Assembly: GCA_023301405.1 (NCBI GenBank)
Contig: JALZUX010000612.1
Coordinates: 1 to 7,829 of the forward strand
DNA length: 7,829 bases
Source: Granulosicoccaceae bacterium
GTDB taxonomy: Bacteria; Pseudomonadota; Gammaproteobacteria; Granulosicoccales; Granulosicoccaceae
Direction: 5' to 3'
The position numbers were made by a program, and so were the translations under genes. This document shows, one piece after another, positions 1 through 5,713 of the stretch. A model generated the notes under the pieces. The model did no database searches. It had not been told where the DNA came from and saw only the letters and a program-made list of their open reading frames with translations. Position 1 is the stretch's first letter. Each line of letters opens with the position of its first letter.

Positions 1-60
1 ATCCACCAAGCGCTGGCGCAAGGTAATAATACAGTGCCAATGGCGATGCTTGCTGATTAG
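1..60 (+). CDS. C-terminal end of an unidentified protein (partial, enters from the left edge)
   Basis: Frame 1 is open from the first base and ends at a TAG at 58-60, giving 19 residues ending in VPMAMLAD. Frame 3 stops by base 24. Frame 2 also reads on, but only to a TGA near base 72. A REP-like dyad about 40 bases after the stop fits a gene end here. The fragment is too short to place in a family, and I do not recognise it. The chance that this is not a real coding end is substantial. Confidence 0.3.
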   Translation: MHQALAQGNNTVPMAMLAD

Positions 61-101
61 TGCTTGTATTTGAAAGCGCCGCGAACCCCGATGAATAGTG
101 C

Positions 102-128
102 GGTGGATGCGCCGTAGGCTTATCCACC
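102..128. repeat. REP-like palindromic element
   Basis: GGTGGAT (102-108) is exactly complementary to ATCCACC (122-128) across a 13-base loop, followed by CTACC. The reverse strand reads GGTAGGGTGGATAAG and so on, which resembles GGTGGAT...ATCCACC(CTAC) extragenic palindromes that I recall as recurrent between genes in many proteobacterial genomes. Only one copy is in the window, so repetition cannot be shown here. It may act at the 3' end of the gene stopping at base 60. Confidence 0.45.
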
Positions 129-318
129 CTACCGTGGTTGTGGGTTTATTCGTTGTGTGGAGAAGCTAGCTTTCTTCTCTTACTTGAAGATACGGCGATA
201 TATTTTCAAACTAAAAGCCATAGAATCTATTCAGATAATTTTACAGAGCTAAACAGAAATAATTTAAATAAATAAACTAAAACCCTATAGATATCAGGCT
301 ACATGACTATTCTAGGTG

Positions 319-350
319 CCCCTGTCGTGCCTATAAATTAACGACGGGGG
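319..350. repeat. 10-bp stem hairpin of unknown role
   Basis: CCCCTGTCGT (319-328) pairs with ACGACGGGGG (341-350) through nine Watson-Crick pairs and one G-T wobble, with a 12-base AT-rich loop. Neither strand has a T-run after the stem, so it is not a typical intrinsic terminator. A second G-run (GGGG, 353-356) follows at once. It could be an RNA structure or a remnant of a repeat element. Confidence 0.4.
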
Positions 351-380
351 TAGGGGCTCGAAGGCAACACCGGGTATTTA

Positions 381-418
381 AGCACTACCGACACTGACAC
401 CGACGCGATAGGTGTGCT
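381..418 (-). terminator. Weak terminator-like inverted repeat downstream of the flavoprotein gene
   Basis: AGCAC (381-385) and ACC (387-389) pair with GGTGTGCT (411-418), leaving T386 bulged and a loop of about 21 bases. On the minus strand the dyad begins 24 bases after the flavoprotein stop and is followed by TTAAATA, which is only a poor T-tract. Its position suits a transcription end, but its shape is weak. Confidence 0.2.
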
Positions 419-441
419 CTGAATAGTTGCAACCAATCAAG

Positions 442-1083
442 TCAATACATACTGTCATCGATATCATTGATGATTGCTTGCTTAATGCGATTAACTTCTT
501 CCTCAGGTATTTTCCGATGGTGTGACATCAACTCTCCGAGCGTGGGTACTGATTTCTGAGATTGGAAAGTCGTTGGATCCCATAACTTTGATCGCAAAAT
601 TGCTTTAGCACAATGACCATAAGCTTCTTCTACGTCGATAATGACTACAAGCTGGGGCAGTTTGCCTTTTACACTGAACGGGGCAAGCAATTCTGGATCA
701 TGGCTGATCTGGGCGCGGCCATTTACGCGAAGTGTTATGGATACGCCCGGGATCATGAACAACAGCGATACCTGCGGTGACTGCACGATGTTTCTCATGG
801 TGTCGTATCGGCGATTCCCCGGGCGATCAGGCAGTAGCAGGGTAGATTCATTTGCTACCGTGATGAACCCTGCAGGGTCACCGCGTGGCGACAGGTCTGT
901 TTTGCGTTCGGCATTTTGTGATGACAGGCAGCAGAAAGGCGACTGAGCTATAAATTGTTTCATGGGTTCGGTAATAACCGATGTGGCTTTTGCCCACACA
1001 CTTTCGCTGGTGTCGCCGCACAACGAGCGAAGCTTTTTCTCGTCATCAATGAGGTATTCGGGTCGAATGGTTAGATCTTTCAT
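442..1083 (-). CDS. PPOX-type FMN-binding flavoprotein (MSMEG_1061-like)
   Basis: This 213-residue cytoplasmic protein resembles the pyridoxamine 5'-phosphate oxidase-like split-barrel family, specifically the MSMEG_1061-type group. Members bind FMN (some homologous groups use F420) and probably carry out redox reactions on small molecules; the substrate is unknown. Family-like motifs in order are SPRGDPAGF (residues 65-73), LPDRPGNRRYDT (84-95), NI..SP.VSLLFMIPG (98-113), LRVNGRAQI (119-127) and EEAYGHCAKAILRS.LW (152-168). These regions line the flavin site in the fold. The ATG at 1083 is supported by AGGAGAAAGG on the minus strand, whose proximal AAAGG (1092-1096) lies 8 bases upstream. 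Length matches the family. The gene is divergent from the L31-like gene, with a 160-base shared upstream region, and has no operon partner in view. True biosynthetic PdxH is unlikely because the family motifs differ. Confidence 0.85.
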   Translation of the reverse strand: MKDLTIRPEYLIDDEKKLRSLCGDTSESVWAKATSVITEPMKQFIAQSPFCCLSSQNAERKTDLSPRGDPAGFITVANESTLLLPDRPGNRRYDTMRNIVQSPQVSLLFMIPGVSITLRVNGRAQISHDPELLAPFSVKGKLPQLVVIIDVEEAYGHCAKAILRSKLWDPTTFQSQKSVPTLGELMSHHRKIPEEEVNRIKQAIINDIDDSMY

Positions 1084-1155
1084 TATTTTTGCCTTTCTCC
1101 TGAAGCTACTGTGTTAATTTAATGCTCTGTTTCGCTTAGATATTCAGTTGATCGT

Positions 1156-1185
1156 TTGATAAGTGGGGAACTAATTGCTTATAGG
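1156..1185 (+). promoter_or_regulatory. Candidate promoter for the L31-like gene
   Basis: TTGATA (1156-1161, five of six consensus bases) is followed after 18 bases by TATAGG (1180-1185, four of six). This would leave a 5' leader of roughly 65 bases before the start at 1258. The leader includes a small dyad, ACCTA-TTAG-TAGGT. Leaders of L31 genes can carry autoregulatory RNA structures in several bacterial groups, but I cannot match this one to a known model. This is a by-eye call only. Confidence 0.3.
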
Positions 1186-1257
1186 ATACTCGTATGTCTA
1201 CCTATTAGTAGGTTAGTTTCATTTTTAAGTAAAAACCACTAAATAATGGAAATTGAA

Positions 1258-1467
1258 ATGAAGAACGGAAAAATAGCAAACTACACCGCAGCAACGTTCA
1301 CCTGTAGCCAGTGCAGTAACAGCATACAGACGCGCTCAACCGGCCCGAGCGACTCAAGTGTTGAAACTTGCTCGAACTGCCATCCTGCCTATACCGGAAA
1401 GCAACGTACAAGTGTAAGCTCAAATCGCATAGACGCCTTCAACGGCCGTTACCGCACAGCTTTATGA
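1258..1467 (+). CDS. Divergent ribosomal protein L31-like protein (bL31 family)
   Basis: The product resembles large-subunit ribosomal protein bL31, which bridges the subunits through the 5S rRNA side. From the ATG at 1258 it has 69 residues (E. coli L31 has 70), and its start aligns with that of E. coli. An in-frame ATG at 1246 would add four residues, but GGAA (1248-1251), six bases before 1258, favours the inner start. Shared motifs are a cysteine pair (C16, C19), TRST (25-28), CSNCHP (38-43), TGKQR and the C-terminal R.DAFN.RY, matching the family's SKCHPFFTGKQR and RVDRFNKRF. The four cysteines suggest zinc binding. Oddities are a CxxC first knuckle where E. coli has CxC, and absence of the N-terminal DIHPKY signature. 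It may be a paralogue rather than the sole L31. It lies 69 bases before the ADP-ribosylglycohydrolase gene on the same strand. Confidence 0.8.
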   Translation: MKNGKIANYTAATFTCSQCSNSIQTRSTGPSDSSVETCSNCHPAYTGKQRTSVSSNRIDAFNGRYRTAL

Positions 1468-1536
1468 AGTCCGCAACGTTCTTGACAAGGCGTGACTATA
1501 AGTGAACAACAATTTTAATACGGAGCATCACTCAAC

Positions 1537-2409
1537 ATGAAAAGACATGACGCATTCACAGGTGCTTTGGTGGCAGATGCTGCGGGTATGGGCCTTCATT
1601 GGTTGTATGATCAAGAGCAGATCAAGCTGGTTGAGGCCACTGGTAGTTTATTGTTTCGGCAACCGGACGCCAACGTGTTCGCAGACAAACGCGGGTATTT
1701 TGCCCACGCGGCCCGCCGTGCGGGTGAACTGTCGCACTATGGCGAGTCAGCTCGCATCGCCGGTGCAGTCGCTTTGGGTAAAGGCTATACAACCAGTGAT
1801 CATCGAAGCGAATTTATGGCGTCATTCGGGCCTTGCGGTAGCTACCACGGGTACGCTGATAGACCAACAAAAGTACTGATCGCGCGTATGTTGCTTGATG
1901 GCGACGATCTGGCCGAGCCTTCAGGTATGGATGATGATCAGATGCCCGGTATCTGTGTCGTGCCCGGTTTGTTTGCTGCCGACGCGTCTGAATCACTAAC
2001 GCTTGATGCGGTGAAAGTAATTTCAACCAATGCCGATGTTCTTCAAGCTGCACAAGCTGTGCACAGCGTGCTATCGCAGCTAGTGACAGGCGTTGAATTA
2101 AAAACAGCGCTCGCAACCGCTGCAGACGCCTTTGATGGTGAGGTGGGGGAATCAATGCGCCAGGCATTGAGTATGGAAACCTACGAACCACAGCAGGCGG
2201 CACAAACATTCGGGCTGGCTTGTTACGTGAGGCATGCCCTGCCTTTGAACTGGTATTTACTGAACCATGCCACTGACTTTGAATCCACTGTGCTCGATAA
2301 TATTCGTTGTGGTGGTGATTGTTGTGGCCGGTCTATGGCGCTTGGCACCATAGCCGGCTTAGCGTTTGGCGTGCCTGAGGAGCTAAAACAAAAAACGTTA
2401 GCGCTTTAG
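1537..2409 (+). CDS. ADP-ribosylglycohydrolase / crystallin J1 family protein
   Basis: This 290-residue cytoplasmic protein belongs to the ADP-ribosylglycohydrolase fold family, whose classical members (DraG, ARH3) remove ADP-ribose from proteins using two magnesium ions. The N-terminus, DAFTGALVADAAGMGLHWLYD (residues 5-25), is the family's opening helix in the form seen in J1-crystallin-like members. The end, NIRCGGDCCGRSMALGTIAGLAFG (255-278), matches the closing metal-site helix. The canonical TDDT motif is replaced by SHYGE (66-70), and the GGDTDT motif by GGDCCG (259-264). Most of the classical metal-binding acidic residues are therefore missing, and hydrolase activity cannot be assumed. 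The ATG at 1537 has GGAG (1522-1525) at a longish 11-base spacing. It is codirectional with the L31-like gene and may be cotranscribed. It converges on the sulfatase gene. Family assignment is firm; activity is uncertain. Confidence 0.85.
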   Translation: MKRHDAFTGALVADAAGMGLHWLYDQEQIKLVEATGSLLFRQPDANVFADKRGYFAHAARRAGELSHYGESARIAGAVALGKGYTTSDHRSEFMASFGPCGSYHGYADRPTKVLIARMLLDGDDLAEPSGMDDDQMPGICVVPGLFAADASESLTLDAVKVISTNADVLQAAQAVHSVLSQLVTGVELKTALATAADAFDGEVGESMRQALSMETYEPQQAAQTFGLACYVRHALPLNWYLLNHATDFESTVLDNIRCGGDCCGRSMALGTIAGLAFGVPEELKQKTLAL

Positions 2410-2439
2410 TGTTGCTGTTTGTCGTTGTCGCCGTAGTAG

Positions 2440-2470
2440 GCAGGTGCAGCAGCGGGTGCACCTGCGCTGC
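2440..2470. repeat. GC-rich dyad with two alternative stems between convergent genes
   Basis: GCAGGTGCA (2440-2448) pairs perfectly with TGCACCTGC (2457-2465) over an 8-base loop. An alternative stem, GCAGCG (2449-2454) with CGCTGC (2465-2470), encloses the 8-bp palindrome GGTGCACC (2455-2462). The two folds share bases and cannot coexist. The dyad lies 30 bases after the ADP-ribosylglycohydrolase stop. It has no T-tract on either strand, so termination activity is uncertain; a role in 3'-end protection or as a repeat element is equally possible. Confidence 0.4.
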
Positions 2471-2578
2471 TAATGGTGTGATCAGTTTATAAGTTTGCGC
2501 GTGTTCATTCTTGTGAATGTGGTTGAGCTATCTTTACCCCGGTTGCACGTGGTTTTCTAAGTTATCGTATAAAGTTGA

Positions 2579-2597
2579 GATAGGCATATCGCCTATC
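2579..2597 (-). terminator. Terminator-like hairpin downstream of the sulfatase gene
   Basis: GATAGGC (2579-2585) is exactly complementary to GCCTATC (2591-2597) across a 5-base loop. On the minus strand it begins about 20 bases past the sulfatase stop and is followed by TCAACTTTAT, a poor T-rich tail. Position fits an intrinsic terminator, but the tail is weak. Confidence 0.3.
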
Positions 2598-2618
2598 CCG
2601 GCTATGGTTAAAAGCTTC

Positions 2619-3908
2619 TTACAGCGCAGGCTTAGCCGCCTTGAGTTCTGCTGCCTTCGTTACCGCATTTGCTGTTGCATCACCTGCAAGCAAGTCAGTG
2701 GTTTCAAGGGGGTCATTAGATAAATCAAATAGCATGTTCGGTTTTCCATCGATCGCAACCAATTTGAAATCACTATCGCGTATGGCCCAACCGGCTGTAT
2801 TTTTAGAACGCATATCCTTTGGGTTGGCGGCGAAGTGTTCAACGTAAACATGTGTTCTGGCAGTTTCACCACCTTTGAATGCGGTGCTGAACGAGAGCGA
2901 GTCGGGCGCGTTATTGTTACCACCGGCAATATCCAATACCGTTGCATAGATATCAGTAGTATTAACCAGTGCTGATGTGCGACCACTGGACACATTGGGA
3001 CCATTGACAATAAAGGGCACGTGCACGCCACCTTCAAAAAATGAGCCTTTCATTCCACGATCACCGTAGACAGATTTTTTTGTTTTTGCCGGTGTGCCGT
3101 TATCGCCAAGGAACATCACCACGGTGTTATCGAGATCGTTAATAGATTCCAGTAGTCTGCCAATTTCGGTGTCTAGTGCCTCCAGCATGGCATTGTAATA
3201 AGCGAGTGGATTGGCCTTGATCGCCGCACTGTCATTCGTTAGATCATCGGCGGTGTGCAGGTCGGCGGGTGGCAAATGAAACGGGGTGTGAGGCGCATTG
3301 TAAGCGAGCCATAAAAACCATGGCGAATTCTGTTTGTCGATCCACTCTATGGCTTTGTTGGTGAATTGCGTCGTGGCGTAGGTATCGACTGTTTCCTCTT
3401 TTCCGTTCGTCACTGCAGTCCATTTAAAGTAGTCACCGGTGCCGCCCGTATACAGTCCGTAGTAGTTGCTTACGCCTAATGACTTCGGGTGCGTTAAGCC
3501 ATCATCAGAGCCTGCTATGTGCCACTTGCCAATGACGTTTGAGCTATAACTGGTTTTGCTTAATTGATCAAAAAGGCTTTCTTCGTCAGCTGAAACACCA
3601 ATGCCACCTTTTTTTGGTATTGCTGTTCCCACGCCGGTGCGAAAACCGTATTTGCCGGTAATGATCGATGCACGAGTTGGCGAACAGACGGGGGCCGAGT
3701 AGGTATTGTCGAATACCATACCGGTCTTACACAAGCGCTCAAGATTGGGCATATGTGCCTGAGTATTGCCAACGTTATAGCAAGTTGATGCGTCCACACC
3801 CATATCATCGGCGATGATCAAAAGCACGTTGGGGTTACTGGAAAACGCAGGAGTTGCCGCGCTCATGGTGGCGACAATTACGAATAGTGGATTTATTGCT
3901 AACTTCAT
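2619..3908 (-). CDS. Secreted/periplasmic formylglycine-dependent sulfatase
   Basis: This 429-residue type I sulfatase (alkaline phosphatase superfamily) hydrolyses sulfate esters; the substrate is unknown, with sulfated polysaccharide or sulfolipid-type compounds possible. The ATG at 3908 is preferred because it starts a signal peptide, MKLAINPLFVIVATMSAATPAFS, whereas the longer frame begins with a TTG at 3980 and adds 24 hydrophilic residues. A GAGAA lies upstream on the minus strand. Motifs are NVLLIIADDMG (27-37, metal Asp 34/35), CSPTR (75-79, C75 predicted to become formylglycine), GKWH (127-130), PHTPFH (206-211), FLGDNG (266-271, metal D269/N270) and GMKGS (285-289). The C-terminus, FDLSNDPLETTDL (394-406), is typical. 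All main catalytic positions appear present. No formylglycine-generating enzyme or radical-SAM maturase is in the window, so it must be matured by one encoded elsewhere. Confidence 0.93.
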   Translation of the reverse strand: MKLAINPLFVIVATMSAATPAFSSNPNVLLIIADDMGVDASTCYNVGNTQAHMPNLERLCKTGMVFDNTYSAPVCSPTRASIITGKYGFRTGVGTAIPKKGGIGVSADEESLFDQLSKTSYSSNVIGKWHIAGSDDGLTHPKSLGVSNYYGLYTGGTGDYFKWTAVTNGKEETVDTYATTQFTNKAIEWIDKQNSPWFLWLAYNAPHTPFHLPPADLHTADDLTNDSAAIKANPLAYYNAMLEALDTEIGRLLESINDLDNTVVMFLGDNGTPAKTKKSVYGDRGMKGSFFEGGVHVPFIVNGPNVSSGRTSALVNTTDIYATVLDIAGGNNNAPDSLSFSTAFKGGETARTHVYVEHFAANPKDMRSKNTAGWAIRDSDFKLVAIDGKPNMLFDLSNDPLETTDLLAGDATANAVTKAAELKAAKPAL

Positions 3909-4025
3909 TGGGATTTTCTCATGTTTAAATTCACTATTTTTGTTGAGTGGCTGCATTAGACTGCATGTGTTTTTTAACAATGCGCGCGTTATTGCTGAAT
4001 TTTAGCTTGTATCGAACCAGGTTTG

Positions 4026-4052
4026 TCCAGTACTGGATATAAAGATTTTATA
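4026..4052. promoter_or_regulatory. Perfect palindrome abutting an AT-rich inverted repeat, candidate operator
   Basis: TCCAGTACTGGA (4026-4037) is a perfect 12-bp palindrome. Directly adjacent, TATAAA-GAT-TTTATA (4038-4052) is a perfect 6+3+6 inverted repeat. Both lie about 120-145 bases upstream of the sulfatase start. A dimeric repressor or activator site overlapping a minus-strand promoter (TATAAA-like -10) is plausible, but the binding protein is unknown. Confidence 0.35.
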
Positions 4053-4448
4053 GATCGCGCGTCGATGATCTCATCCACTAAACCCGTACAGTGTGTATTG
4101 GCTGGTTTGTTATCACTGGTTACTGAGTCGTTAGTGAGTGTGTAGGTCATTGGCCCATTAGATGGCTCAAATCTGGGTTGTCGATCTGATTAGCTGGTGT
4201 AACGAGCGCTCAATTCTGATGCGAATACTGTCCATATGAAAGAGCTCAGTACTACTAGTCCAGCCACAGCTTATGACGTGGACGGTCCCGGAATGAGTTA
4301 TTCATTCGATTGGTGAGTAATTGATCCTGCATTTACGAATTAACCCATTGTGCCGATAGATCGCGAACGGCTTTTCAGGGCTGGCAGCTGTTAAAAGTTG
4401 CTGCATTACTTTGGTAGATCTCAGTATCCTGTATATTGGAATTAATCC

Positions 4449-4475
4449 TTGATAGTGTTCTATTGGTTCTATAAG
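4449..4475 (+). promoter_or_regulatory. Candidate promoter of the kbl-tdh operon
   Basis: TTGATA (4449-4454) and TATAAG (4470-4475) each match five of six sigma-70 consensus bases, but the spacer is 15 bases, shorter than ideal. A transcript would start about 20 bases before the GTG. The downstream AGATCTCA (4474-4481) overlaps the -10 hexamer, and a second copy lies at 4416-4423, so the word could be an operator. This is a by-eye call. Confidence 0.35.
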
Positions 4476-4504
4476 ATCTCATTTCCGGCTGACAGGAGAA
4501 CGCT

Positions 4505-5713
4505 GTGAACAATGAATATCAAACTCATTTAAACCAGACACTCGAAGACATAAAAGAATCTGGTCTGTGGAAGCAAGAGCGTGCGTTAAATTCATCGCAA
4601 GCCGGCATCATCACGGTGGACCACAAATCCTCATCGCGGGGCGGGGTGATTAACCTGTGTGCCAACAATTATCTAGGCTTGGCAAACCATCCCAAACTTA
4701 TTGGCGCGGCAAAGTCTGCACTTGATGAGTTTGGCTACGGAATGGCCAGTGTGCGGTTTATTTGCGGTACTCACCAATTGCACCTAGCGCTTGAGCAGCA
4801 GTTGGCAGCCTTCCTTGAAAAAGACGATGCGATACTTTTTGCGGCTTGCTTTGATGCAAACGGTGGCTTGTTCGAGCCGTTACTAGGGCCTGAAGACGCC
4901 ATTATATCTGACTCGTTGAATCACGCTTCCATCATTGACGGCATTCGCTTGTGCAAAGCCAAACGCTATAGGTATGAGAACTCCAATATGGATGACCTTG
5001 AGCAACAATTAGAAACGGCTAAAGCAAATGGCGCGCGCTTTATCATGATTGCTACTGATGGTGTATTTTCGATGGATGGCTATTTAGCTAACCTGCCGGC
5101 AATTACTGATCTTGCCGAACGCTACGGTGCTTTGGTGATGGTAGATGACTGCCATTCAACTGGTTTTATGGGGCCTGGTGGTGCAGGGACTGCAGCTCAC
5201 TTTGGTGTTAACGACAAAGTAGATATCCTGACTGGTACTTTGGGTAAGGCGCTTGGTGGTGCGATTGGCGGCTATATAGCCGGGGCCCAACCTGTAATTG
5301 ACCTGCTGCGGCAACGCGCCAGGCCGTATCTGTTTTCTAATTCATTACCCCCAAGTGTTGTAGCGGCTTCTATAGAAGCGCTTCGATTAGTTGCAGAGGG
5401 CGATGACTTACGCAGTCGCTTATTTGAAAATACTAAGTATTGGCGTGATGGATTAACAACACTGGGGTTTGCACTGCCGATAGGTGAGCATCCTATTATT
5501 CCGGTCATGCTGGGTGATGCGCAATTGGCCCAGACAATGGCCAGTAAATTGTTTGAGCACGGTGTGTATGTATCAGGGTTTTTCTTTCCGGTAGTGCCCA
5601 AAGGTAAAGCCCGCATCAGAACCCAAATGAATGCAAGTTTAAGTATTGATGACTTAGACAAGGCGCTTGAAGCATTTGCGATAGTAGGGCGTGAAACCGG
5701 GGTCATCTCATGA
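4505..5713 (+). CDS. kbl: Glycine C-acetyltransferase (2-amino-3-ketobutyrate CoA ligase)
   Basis: This PLP enzyme cleaves 2-amino-3-ketobutyrate with CoA to glycine and acetyl-CoA, the second step of threonine degradation in the cytoplasm. It has 402 residues (E. coli Kbl has 398) and aligns from end to end: [14 protein letters not shown] (50-63), [11 protein letters not shown] (79-89), [10 protein letters not shown] (115-124), [21 protein letters not shown] (137-157), [11 protein letters not shown] (182-192), VDDCH (213-217) and the PLP-lysine motif [10 protein letters not shown] (243-252, K248). D214 and H217 match the cofactor-binding pair. [12 protein letters not shown] and [18 protein letters not shown] are also conserved. 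The start is GTG at 4505, with AGGAG (4494-4498) six bases upstream. The stop overlaps the tdh ATG by four bases, indicating translational coupling. One local difference is CHS where E. coli has SHA after VDD. Confidence 0.96.
   Translation: MNNEYQTHLNQTLEDIKESGLWKQERALNSSQAGIITVDHKSSSRGGVINLCANNYLGLANHPKLIGAAKSALDEFGYGMASVRFICGTHQLHLALEQQLAAFLEKDDAILFAACFDANGGLFEPLLGPEDAIISDSLNHASIIDGIRLCKAKRYRYENSNMDDLEQQLETAKANGARFIMIATDGVFSMDGYLANLPAITDLAERYGALVMVDDCHSTGFMGPGGAGTAAHFGVNDKVDILTGTLGKALGGAIGGYIAGAQPVIDLLRQRARPYLFSNSLPPSVVAASIEALRLVAEGDDLRSRLFENTKYWRDGLTTLGFALPIGEHPIIPVMLGDAQLAQTMASKLFEHGVYVSGFFFPVVPKGKARIRTQMNASLSIDDLDKALEAFAIVGRETGVIS

Larger units (their letters stand above)
61..441. other. 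Gene-free stretch with several inverted repeats
   Basis: No credible gene was found between the TAG at 60 and the flavoprotein stop at 442. The left part (about 61-140) is GC-rich and holds a REP-like dyad. The centre (about 185-300) is AT-rich. The right part holds a 10-bp hairpin (319-350) and a bulged inverted repeat (381-418). A weaker dyad, GAGAAG (160-165) with CTTCTC (174-179), lies between them. Three near-identical hexamers, CCGACA CTGACA CCGACG, lie at 388-405. None has a clear T-tract on either strand, so none is called a terminator with confidence. Confidence 0.5.
3909..4504. other. Long intergenic region between the divergent sulfatase and kbl genes
   Basis: About 600 bases lie between two divergent starts, with no convincing gene. 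Visible contents are a 12-bp palindrome joined to an AT-rich inverted repeat (4026-4052), GATGA-TC-TCATC (4064-4075), an 8-bp GAGCGCTC palindrome (around 4204-4211), the word GATCTCA three times (4067, 4417 and 4475, the last two as AGATCTCA), and promoter-like hexamers close to kbl. A 26-codon ATG frame at 4236-4316 lacks a ribosome binding site. The region is long for a simple divergent promoter and may carry operators for both sides. Confidence 0.5.

Noticed and set aside
341..380. GGGGGTAGGGG...GGCTCGAA-like segment as a possible tRNA or attachment-site remnant
   Set aside because: No cloverleaf, TTCGA arm with matching stem, or nearby integrase could be found.
641..946. 101-codon + frame opposite the flavoprotein
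   Set aside because: Lies wholly within conserved flavoprotein codons on the other strand and resembles no family.
1482..1510. TTGACA (1482-1487) as promoter for the ADP-ribosylglycohydrolase gene
   Set aside because: The -35 is perfect, but no acceptable -10 lies 16-18 bases downstream (AACAAC).
1547..1879. 110-codon frame in another + frame of the ADP-ribosylglycohydrolase gene
   Set aside because: Overlaps the start of a clear family protein and shows no recognisable domain.
1814..2209. 131-codon antisense frame in the ADP-ribosylglycohydrolase gene
   Set aside because: Arg/His/Gln-rich low-information composition, no motif, fully inside a recognised gene.
2517..2723. 68-codon cysteine-rich + frame in the convergent gap
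   Set aside because: Most of it overlaps the sulfatase C-terminus, with no convincing ribosome site or motif.
3909..3980. N-terminal extension of the sulfatase from a TTG at 3980
   Set aside because: It would bury the signal peptide behind 24 hydrophilic residues; the ATG at 3908 gives a normal export signal.
3814..4005. 63-codon hydrophobic + frame that looks like a small membrane protein
   Set aside because: Its hydrophobicity comes from reading opposite the sulfatase signal peptide; no ribosome site was seen.
4320..4504. Glycine riboswitch or threonine attenuator upstream of kbl
   Set aside because: No glycine aptamer motifs, no threonine-codon-rich leader with a terminator, and no T-tailed hairpin were seen.
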